Assembly: GCA_937928175.1 (NCBI GenBank)
Contig: CALFVP010000096.1
Coordinates: forward strand, 1 to 12,180
Direction of reading: 5' to 3'
DNA length: 12,180 nt
Source: an uncultured bacterium
GTDB lineage: Bacteria; Spirochaetota; Brevinematia; DTOW01
In this document: positions 6,030 to 12,180 of the stretch, piece after piece
Layout of the letters: the number at the start of each line of letters is the position of its first letter
Position numbering within the stretch: position 1 is the stretch's first letter
Notes under the pieces: generated by a model
What the model was told of the DNA's origin: nothing
Databases searched by the model: none
The model's input: the letters and a program-made list of their open reading frames with translations, nothing else
Translations under genes and position numbers: made by a program

Positions 6030-8928
6030 CTTTAAAAGGTATATCTAGCGTAAGGTTTAAGTTTAAAATAAAGTTCCATGTAAAAAATTTACCTTCAGGA
6101 TTGTAAATAACTTCAATACCTAATTTGTTATTAATTTCACCTATTAGGTTAAGATGTAAGAAAAACCCACTTACCAATTCGTATACTACTCTTCTGTTGA
6201 GTATATCGTAAAACCCGTTAAATAGTATTCCTAATTTTGGTCCCAGTTCTGACCAAACAGATGTTATGTAAATAGGCCATATTCCTTCGTTTACTTCAAA
6301 GAATTTTAAATAAAGCTTAAACAATGAAGAAAGGAATACGTTACCTTTGTCAGGATAGCTACTGTAACTTGAAAGATTTAATTCGTAGAAATATTCCTCT
6401 TCTCTTGGGAATATTTCAGTAAAAGTAAAACCACCGTAGTAAAAACTATCTTTTAGGTATGGTGAAATATTTATCCTTAGCCCAGTATTAAATCTAAGTA
6501 TACTGTTGCCAAACAACCTCAAAGAATAGGTAAAAAAATTATTAAGAATTAAAGCATCCTCAATAGATCCAATGTTTTTACTGGAAAGTTTACAATTTAA
6601 ATTGTATAGTATTCCTTCTTCTGCTGTTATAGCACCTAAACTGCTCCTTAGTGAAGTCAAAATATATCCAAAAGTTATATAGAAAGATGTAATACTTTCT
6701 TGAGAGTTTAAAAATTTGTATTGAGGTAAAGGATTATCAAAAGAATCTCTACCAGTAAGTGAGTAAAAAGAAAAGGTAGTAAATGGGTAAAACTTTAAGT
6801 AGTTGTTTCCAAAATCACCACTTATACTAAAAGTTAAGTTATCAAACGTAAAAATATTGTAATTGTATCCTTTTAGATTTAATCTGGTTGTTATGTGTGA
6901 GTTTGTATCGATGTGATCTCTTAAGATTTCAAACTTTATTAAGAAGTATGGTATTCCAGATTCAATAAAGAAAAAATTGTAATCTATTGTTTTTGAATTA
7001 AAGTTCCATGTTAGGTCTATAAAAAAGTTTCTAAATTCTAATGGTTCATCGAAAAAGCTAAAGAATACTCCAATTTTCCTAATTGAAAAATCTGGATTAA
7101 AAGCTATATCAGGAAAAAATGTCATAAGTATGGAGTATGGTGTTATATCGTTAAGGTAACTGTACTCTTTTAGTTTAGTTATATTTGTCTTGTAGCTTTT
7201 TAAATTTCTTATTTCGTTATTTATGTTTATGAAGTTATTTTTTGCTTTAGAAAATTCTTGATATACGGGCTCTGTTGAAAAAATATCAAAACCTTTTTCT
7301 GAGAAAGAGATTCCGTAAATACTACCATTGTATGAAATAGGATTTAGAAAACTAAACAACCCAGAAACAACTTTTCTAAGTTTGTTTTCTGAAATGTCGT
7401 ATTCAAAAACATCTATTTTATTGTTATCCATGGCAGAAAAAAGAATTTTGTTACCCTTTAAACTCAAATCTGGTATAAAATGAAAATCTTTTATCTCTTT
7501 TATGATTTCAAAAGAATCTTTTATGAGGAGTTGTAGAATATCTTGTCCTTCTTGACGTTTTACCATAACAATGTATTTTCCATCTGAGTCTATATTTTTA
7601 TAGAATGTGTCACTTTCTAATATTGTTTCAATTAGTTTGTTTGATAAGTTTAGTTTAAGTATTCTGTAGTTAAGATCATTTTGAGTTAGTATTAATACTT
7701 CGTTACTATTCAAAACATCTACTTCGTAAACACCGTTAATTTCTTTTATTTCTTCTTGGTTTACCAAAGTTATTTCTGAGTTGTTGTATTTTATTTTACC
7801 TACTTTGAGGATGCTTTTTGTACTGTATTTAGATGAAACTACTTCAACGAATGCTATTGTATCGTCTTTAATGTCAAAACTTTGTATGTACTTACCGTAT
7901 ATTAAGAAACCCGATTTTTTGGTATTTATTGAAAGGAATTTTAACGATGATAATTCTCCTTTTATTTGACTTTGGGAATATATGAGTATGTCTTTGTAGA
8001 TTCTCAAAGATCTTTTTTCTCCTCCTTCAGATGTTATTCTTGAAAACTCATTTGAGGAAGTTCTCGAAAAAATTTTGTTACTTATGTATTTTTCAAATTC
8101 TGTCCATTCTGATAGTAAGTCATTTTTAAAAACGCTATTGAATGAATAGTAGAAAAAGTTAGGTAGGTAATAAGAGTTTTCTTTGTAGAATTTTAGTATT
8201 TTTTCGTATCCGTATTTATTTAGTAAGTATTCAAAAAACATTCCTCCGTATAAATATCCAACGTCTAGGGGAAATTCGTTAGCAAGGTTAGCTTTGTGAA
8301 AATTCCTAAATTTTCCATAGTAAGCATGAGAATAAACAATGTCAGTGAAAATAGGGTTGTTTAATCTGCCGTATCCCCATGTACTTTCGTTTAATGTTGT
8401 TATAGATTCTACTAAGTTTCTAGGAAGGTATAGGTTTGGTACTATATAGTAACCGAATATAGTTCTTAGTATTGTCCAGAATAAACCGTTAGCTTCTTCC
8501 GATGCTAATGCATGTGTAAGTTCGTGTAAGAAAATTATTTTTACATCATCGTCAGTAAAACCAAAATCTTTTACTATTCCTATTGGAGAGGTAAAAATTA
8601 CTATAGATGGTTTAGGAATAGGTATATAATAGCCGTTAGGTAGATCACTTTTGTTAGCAATTACCACTGGAAATTTGTAATAAAATTTAACTTCCATTTT
8701 TTTACTTAAGTCTTCATAAACTTTATCGCAGATAGTGGAAAGTTTCATAGCAAAGTTTTTGGATTTTTCTGAGAAGTATATTATAAAGTATTTTGTTTCA
8801 ATACTTGTCCAGGTATCTAAGGGAAAAAATTTTGAAAAGTTAACTTGAGCTGATGCTGAAAATGAGAAAAATAAAGCTAAATGTAGAATTAAAGTAAGTT
8901 TTTTCGTATAAAACTTAATATTTTCCAT
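6019..8928 (-). CDS. Exported HELTH metalloprotease-like protein with predicted beta-propeller and outer-membrane beta-barrel
   Basis: The 969 residues from ATG 8928 begin with a signal peptide (about 1-27, predicted cleavage SASA|Q). Residues ~40-285 look like a gluzincin metalloprotease of the peptidase-MA type. H135-E136-x-x-H139 (HELTH) binds zinc, and E174 in NLVES, 35 residues on, is a plausible third ligand. Residues ~290-580 are repeated short strands with asides such as SLKGNKILFSAMDNNKIDVFEYD in pieces, suggesting a TolB/WD40-like propeller. From ~600 to the end, alternating aromatic and hydrophobic strands separated by polar turns suggest a surface-antigen-like barrel. From family knowledge, protease-propeller-barrel proteins occur in diderm bacteria and their substrates are mostly unknown. 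A TTG directly before the ATG is an alternative start but falls at or upstream of the predicted transcription start. No ribosome binding site is seen. The barrel assignment is by eye; the C-terminus (PFKAKN) lacks a terminal aromatic. Confidence 0.82.
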   Translation of the reverse strand: MENIKFYTKKLTLILHLALFFSFSASAQVNFSKFFPLDTWTSIETKYFIIYFSEKSKNFAMKLSTICDKVYEDLSKKMEVKFYYKFPVVIANKSDLPNGYYIPIPKPSIVIFTSPIGIVKDFGFTDDDVKIIFLHELTHALASEEANGLFWTILRTIFGYYIVPNLYLPRNLVESITTLNESTWGYGRLNNPIFTDIVYSHAYYGKFRNFHKANLANEFPLDVGYLYGGMFFEYLLNKYGYEKILKFYKENSYYLPNFFYYSFNSVFKNDLLSEWTEFEKYISNKIFSRTSSNEFSRITSEGGEKRSLRIYKDILIYSQSQIKGELSSLKFLSINTKKSGFLIYGKYIQSFDIKDDTIAFVEVVSSKYSTKSILKVGKIKYNNSEITLVNQEEIKEINGVYEVDVLNSNEVLILTQNDLNYRILKLNLSNKLIETILESDTFYKNIDSDGKYIVMVKRQEGQDILQLLIKDSFEIIKEIKDFHFIPDLSLKGNKILFSAMDNNKIDVFEYDISENKLRKVVSGLFSFLNPISYNGSIYGISFSEKGFDIFSTEPVYQEFSKAKNNFININNEIRNLKSYKTNITKLKEYSYLNDITPYSILMTFFPDIAFNPDFSIRKIGVFFSFFDEPLEFRNFFIDLTWNFNSKTIDYNFFFIESGIPYFLIKFEILRDHIDTNSHITTRLNLKGYNYNIFTFDNLTFSISGDFGNNYLKFYPFTTFSFYSLTGRDSFDNPLPQYKFLNSQESITSFYITFGYILTSLRSSLGAITAEEGILYNLNCKLSSKNIGSIEDALILNNFFTYSLRLFGNSILRFNTGLRINISPYLKDSFYYGGFTFTEIFPREEEYFYELNLSSYSSYPDKGNVFLSSLFKLYLKFFEVNEGIWPIYITSVWSELGPKLGILFNGFYDILNRRVVYELVSGFFLHLNLIGEINNKLGIEVIYNPEGKFFTWNFILNLNLTLDIPFKAKN

Positions 8929-8936
8929 CAAGGTTT

Positions 8937-8965
8937 ATTATCAAAAGTTTAGTTAAAACTTTCAA
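8937..8965 (-). promoter_or_regulatory. Predicted promoter of the protease-barrel gene, leaderless type
   Basis: On the minus strand TTGAAA (8965-8960) is separated by exactly 17 bp from GATAAT (8942-8937). The predicted transcription start is about 8930, two bases before the ATG at 8928, and no Shine-Dalgarno sequence is present. This is the best-formed leaderless promoter in the window. A 7-bp-arm palindrome (8944-8962) lies across its spacer and -35. Confidence 0.6.
8944..8962. repeat. Palindrome AAAGTTT-N5-AAACTTT within the protease-barrel promoter
   Basis: Perfect 7-bp arms (8944-8950 and 8956-8962) flank AGTTA. The site fills the spacer and touches the -35 of the minus-strand promoter, as a repressor site would. 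AT-rich background makes a chance origin possible. Confidence 0.4.
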
Positions 8966-8979
8966 TTTAGTTGTATTTT

Positions 8980-9001
8980 AAATTTGATATATTTCAAATT
9001 T
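8980..9001. repeat. Palindrome AAATTTGA-N6-TCAAATTT over the UPF0182 promoter
   Basis: Perfect 8-bp arms (8980-8987 and 8994-9001) flank TATATT. The palindrome covers the -35 hexamer (8984-8989) and part of the spacer of the plus-strand promoter, which suggests an operator. The regulator is unknown. Confidence 0.5.
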
Positions 9002-9013
9002 TAGAATTATACT
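8984..9013 (+). promoter_or_regulatory. Predicted promoter of the UPF0182 gene
   Basis: TTGATA (8984-8989) and TATACT (9008-9013), each 5/6 to consensus, are 18 bp apart. Transcription would start near 9020 and give a leader of about 13 nt that just includes the ribosome binding site at 9021. Confidence 0.6.
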
Positions 9014-9020
9014 TGCTTTA

Positions 9021-9026
9021 AAGGAG
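9021..9026 (+). promoter_or_regulatory. Shine-Dalgarno sequence of the UPF0182 gene
   Basis: AAGGAG lies six bases before ATG 9033, a canonical distance. It fixes the start and contrasts with genes in this window that lack such a site. Confidence 0.8.
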
Positions 9027-9032
9027 TGAACT

Positions 9033-11879
9033 ATGATAAAGTTTATAATACTTCTTATTTTCTTAATTCCTCTTTTTGTACAGATTATTTTTAGCTACAT
9101 TAAGAAAAAGTTTGTATCTTTTAAAGATGTATGGATTGGTGTAATAGTTGGTACAATAGGTATTATTTTTCTTTTTGTACTGGATGAGATAGTAAATTTT
9201 ATAGTTGATGTTTTGTGGTTTAATGAAGTAGGTTATTTTAGTGTTTTTTGGAGGATTATTGAGTATAAGGTTATTATATTTTTAGCTACTTTTGGTTTCG
9301 TTTTTGTTGGGTTTTTAGTATTTATTTACATACCTTTAAAATTGTTTTTTCCTAGGTTTCCGATTGGACTTATAAGGGTCAGTGAATTTGAGCTTATGAA
9401 AGCTGTTGAGAAGTTTTCAAACGTATTTTTTTGGTTGATTATAGTTGTTGTATCTGGTTATTTTGGTTATGTTGCAATGACAAACGATTGGATGGATATA
9501 GCAAAGTTTTTCAGTAGAGTTACAACGTTGGATTACGTTGATCCTGTTTTTGGTATGCCTGCGGAATTTTATATGTTTTCTCTACCCTTTATAAATGCGG
9601 TTTTTAATAATGTTTTATGGTTTTTGTTTTTGGTTTTTGCTTTTATGGTTTTAGTTTTATACGTTTACTTAAGGTTTCAAGAAGGTTTCTATAGTTTTAG
9701 TTTTTGGGTTGCTTTTTTTTCTGGTAGGATGCCAGATAGGATATCAAAAGGTATTTTTTTGTATTCTCTTATTGTAATTATACTGTGGTTATTTGTTTTA
9801 GGTGTTAGGATTACTTTTGTTACACCTTACCATATTATGTTCGTTGATAACAAGCTTTTTAGTGGACCAGGGTATAAAGAAGTTTACGCTGTTTTACCTG
9901 TTATAAGAATAGTTGGTTTACTTTTTGTTTTTCTTTCATTGGTATCTGTATTTTTATTGTTTAGTAATAAAATTAGGAGTATAGTTTCTATTTCTGGTAT
10001 CGTTTTTGCTTTATCTTTTGCTGCTTACGTTGTTTATCCTTCTATTGTTGAAGTTTTTATTGTTAAACCTTCTGAACTTGATAAACAGAAAGAGTTTATA
10101 AAGAACAATATAGATTCCACTCTTGTTGCTTATGGTTTGAAAGAAGTTGAGGAAGTGTTTTTTGATAATAAGCAATTAACTCCTTCAGTTATATCCAGAA
10201 ATAGTGAAATTATTCAGAATCTTAGACTTTGGGATTGGAAACCTTTGGGTGATGCCTATAGACAAATACAGACAATAAGGTTTTACTATAAGTTTAACGA
10301 CATAGACGTGGATAGGTATTACTTAAACGGTACATTAAGACAAGTGATGATATCAGCTAGAGAACTTGAAATAGATTCTTTGCCAACTAGCTCAAGAAGT
10401 TGGATAAATGTCCATTTTAGGTATACTCATGGTATAGGTGTTGTTGTAAGCCCTGTTAATGAAATAATGCCAAACGGTATGCCTAAACTTTTTGTTAAGG
10501 ATATACCACCTGTGTCTTCATATTCCGAATTGTCAGTAGATGAACCTAGAATATACTTTGGAGAGTTGACGGATCATTACATTTTCGTTAACGCTGCTAT
10601 TGAAGAGTTTGATTATCCATCTTTCTCTGAAAGTGGGGAAGAAAATGTTTATGTAAAGTATTCCGGTAAAGCAGGTATAAAAATTGATAACTTCTTTAAA
10701 AAATTATTGTTTGCTTTGTATCTTAATGAAGATATAAAAATACTTTTTTCTGAGTATATAAAAAATGATACTAGAGTAATCATAAACAGAGATATTTTGG
10801 AAAGAGTCAAAAAAATAATGCCTTTTATTGTTTACGATGATGATCCTTATATTGTTATATCTAAAGGAAAGTTATATTGGATCATAGATGGGTATACCGT
10901 TTCTGATTCATTTCCTTATTCTAGGTATGTTAGAGGTATAAATTATATAAGGAACGCTGTTAAAGTTGTTGTTGATGCCTATAACGGCGATGTTGAATTT
11001 TATATCGTTGATAAAAGGGAACCAATTATAAACGTTTTTAATACTATGTTTGACATTAAACTTAAAGATCTCCAACAAATGGATGAGGATTTAAAAAGAC
11101 ATATAAGGTATCCTGAGAAACTTTTAAATTTTCAAAGTATGGTTTACAGAGTATACCATATGAAAGATCCAGAAGTATTTTTTAACCAAGAAGATGTATG
11201 GAATATCGCTAGAGAAATAAGGTTTGGTGAAACTTTATACGTTGAACCGTACTATATTGTTACCAAACTTCCTAAAAGTCAAAAATTGGAATTTATTTTG
11301 GTAGTGCCGTTTACTCCTAAAGATAAAGACAACCTTGTAGGTTGGATGGCTGCAAAGTGTGATCCAGAAAATTACGGTAAAATCATAGTTTTTAAGATGC
11401 CTAAGGATAGATTAGTTTTCGGGCCTTTGCAAATAGAAGCTAGAATAAGTCAAGATCCTGAGATATCAGCACAAATAACTCTTTGGAACCAGCAAGGATC
11501 TAGAGTGCTAAGAGGTAATATGATGATATTGCCTATTGAAAATTCTCTACTCTATTACGAACCTATTTACTTGCAAGCAGAAGAAGCAAAAATACCAGAG
11601 TTTAGAAAAATCGCTATGTCGGATGGAGAAAAAGTTGTTTGGGATGATGATATTTTTAAATCTATATCTAAGTTGTTTTCTGGTCAGAAAATTGATGTAA
11701 CTACTTCGGAAAAAAGTGTTTCTGAAGTTCTTCAAAAAGCAGGAGTAAGTAGAAGTGTAATACTAAAGGCATTACAGTATATTGAGGAATACAAAAACCT
11801 TACAGGTAAAGGTGATTTCATTGGTGCTGCAAGAAAACTTAAAGAATTGGAAGAGTTTCTAAAAGAAAATTCAAAATGA
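9033..11879 (+). CDS. UPF0182 (COG1615) family integral membrane protein
   Basis: The 948 residues are full length for this family, whose function is unknown. The N-terminal third holds about seven membrane segments, roughly 2-22, 33-55, 78-105, 130-150, 193-213, 240-260 and 292-335 (the last range may be two helices). Family signatures are visible: VLWFNEVGYFSVFW (60-73), DPVFGMPAEFYMFSLPF (170-186), YKEVYAVLPVIRI (281-293), KPSELDKQKEFIKNNI and then VAYGL, and near the C-terminus LVGWMAAKCDPENYGK, QGSRVLRGNMMILPI and LLYYEPIYLQAE. The large C-terminal part is predicted to be soluble and is probably extracytoplasmic, but topology was not computed. A helical, Lys/Glu-rich tail follows position ~880. 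The gene is transcribed divergently from the protease-barrel gene with its own promoter, palindrome and strong ribosome binding site. Nothing in the context reveals its role beyond an envelope location. Confidence 0.93.
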   Translation: MIKFIILLIFLIPLFVQIIFSYIKKKFVSFKDVWIGVIVGTIGIIFLFVLDEIVNFIVDVLWFNEVGYFSVFWRIIEYKVIIFLATFGFVFVGFLVFIYIPLKLFFPRFPIGLIRVSEFELMKAVEKFSNVFFWLIIVVVSGYFGYVAMTNDWMDIAKFFSRVTTLDYVDPVFGMPAEFYMFSLPFINAVFNNVLWFLFLVFAFMVLVLYVYLRFQEGFYSFSFWVAFFSGRMPDRISKGIFLYSLIVIILWLFVLGVRITFVTPYHIMFVDNKLFSGPGYKEVYAVLPVIRIVGLLFVFLSLVSVFLLFSNKIRSIVSISGIVFALSFAAYVVYPSIVEVFIVKPSELDKQKEFIKNNIDSTLVAYGLKEVEEVFFDNKQLTPSVISRNSEIIQNLRLWDWKPLGDAYRQIQTIRFYYKFNDIDVDRYYLNGTLRQVMISARELEIDSLPTSSRSWINVHFRYTHGIGVVVSPVNEIMPNGMPKLFVKDIPPVSSYSELSVDEPRIYFGELTDHYIFVNAAIEEFDYPSFSESGEENVYVKYSGKAGIKIDNFFKKLLFALYLNEDIKILFSEYIKNDTRVIINRDILERVKKIMPFIVYDDDPYIVISKGKLYWIIDGYTVSDSFPYSRYVRGINYIRNAVKVVVDAYNGDVEFYIVDKREPIINVFNTMFDIKLKDLQQMDEDLKRHIRYPEKLLNFQSMVYRVYHMKDPEVFFNQEDVWNIAREIRFGETLYVEPYYIVTKLPKSQKLEFILVVPFTPKDKDNLVGWMAAKCDPENYGKIIVFKMPKDRLVFGPLQIEARISQDPEISAQITLWNQQGSRVLRGNMMILPIENSLLYYEPIYLQAEEAKIPEFRKIAMSDGEKVVWDDDIFKSISKLFSGQKIDVTTSEKSVSEVLQKAGVSRSVILKALQYIEEYKNLTGKGDFIGAARKLKELEEFLKENSK

Positions 11880-12180
11880 CGTTTATACAAGAATAAAATA
11901 TGGATAGCTAAAGGTCCATAAAGAGTTAGTTTTAGTGTTAAGGAAGATGATAGAAAAATTTTTTAGAATTTAGGATATCTTAAAAAGTATCAGTGTAGGT
12001 GTTTTTGTAAAGATTGGAAAAACTTTGCTAAAACCTATTCATATTTAAATTATACCTTTTTAGAGATTAAAGGTATACAAGAAAAAGCAATTTCGTAAAC
12101 TTCGCAAAATATCTTAGCAACAAACTACAGGAAAAGGAGAAAGGCAAGACGAATAATCTAAGAAACATCTTATGAAAGAA
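11880..12180. other. Non-coding tail of 301 bp with possible coding remnants
   Basis: No intact gene is visible on either strand. In one plus-strand frame, 11967-12104 reads 45 codons between stops without an ATG and includes a Cys cluster (KKYQCRCFCKDWKNF). The next frame is open from about 12065 to the TGA at 12172-12174 (continuing as FVNFAKYLSNKLQEKEKGK). Together they hint at a decayed gene, but no family is recognised. Two hairpins occur: TATGGA/TCCATA (11899-11920, 10-nt loop, no T-run) and TATACCTTT/AAAGGTATA (12051-12077). TATACAAGAA occurs at 11884-11893 and 12074-12083. An ATG at 12172 could begin the next gene beyond the window, but its ribosome binding site is weak. Confidence 0.35.
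12051..12077. repeat. Inverted repeat TATACCTTT / AAAGGTATA
   Basis: Perfect 9-bp arms (12051-12059 and 12069-12077) flank a 9-nt loop. There is no T-run on the plus side, so it is not a classical plus-strand terminator. It could be an operator for a gene beyond the window or an RNA hairpin. Confidence 0.45.

Noticed and set aside
8929..8931. TTG start one codon before the ATG of the protease-barrel gene
   Set aside because: The predicted transcription start is about 8930, so the TTG would not be wholly in the mRNA; ATG 8928 fits better.
11899..11920. Intrinsic terminator after UPF0182 (TATGGA/TCCATA hairpin)
   Set aside because: The stem is only 6 bp with a 10-nt loop and no T-run follows.

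Overview
This is an AT-rich bacterial window (roughly 30% GC by eye) with densely packed genes, short intergenic gaps and heavy use of AGA/AGG (Arg) and ATA (Ile) codons. A lipoprotein signal and a protein that looks like an outer-membrane barrel suggest a two-membrane (diderm) cell. The lax lipobox would suit a spirochaete, and the codon bias resembles that of many thermophiles. No rRNA or other marker is present, so the lineage cannot be fixed.

Layout. 1-673 (+) is the tail of an unrecognised protein with a TPR-like C-terminus. It meets, tail to tail, a two-gene minus-strand operon: an SDR-fold protein lacking the usual Tyr/Lys catalytic pair (2152-1364), then purN (1362-670), with one base between the SDR stop and the purN ATG. 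A 205-bp divergent region (2153-2357) carries two sets of short palindromic repeats and separates the operon from a plus-strand run. That run is a GH114/TM1410-like lipoprotein (2358-3311), a two-TM sensor-like protein with a possible GAF-like tail (3411-4811) and a complete trpB (4860-6029) with no trpA beside it. trpB overlaps by 11 bp the end of a large minus-strand gene (8928-6019) for an exported HELTH metalloprotease joined to a predicted beta-propeller and a predicted beta-barrel. A ~100-bp divergent promoter region then leads to a full-length UPF0182 (COG1615) membrane protein (9033-11879). The last 301 bp hold no intact gene.

The genes do not form one obvious pathway. purN and trpB are housekeeping biosynthetic genes. 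The lipoprotein, sensor-like protein, protease-barrel and UPF0182 protein are all envelope-located. The most coherent unexplained signal is regulatory. Four genes (SDR, lipoprotein, protease-barrel and, less clearly, trpB) lack a Shine-Dalgarno sequence and have a -10-like box directly before the start codon, as expected for leaderless mRNAs. purN, the sensor-like gene and UPF0182 have ribosome binding sites. Operator-like palindromes sit at several of these promoters. I see no CRISPR array, tRNA, rRNA, intact insertion sequence or clearly novel defence or biosynthetic system.
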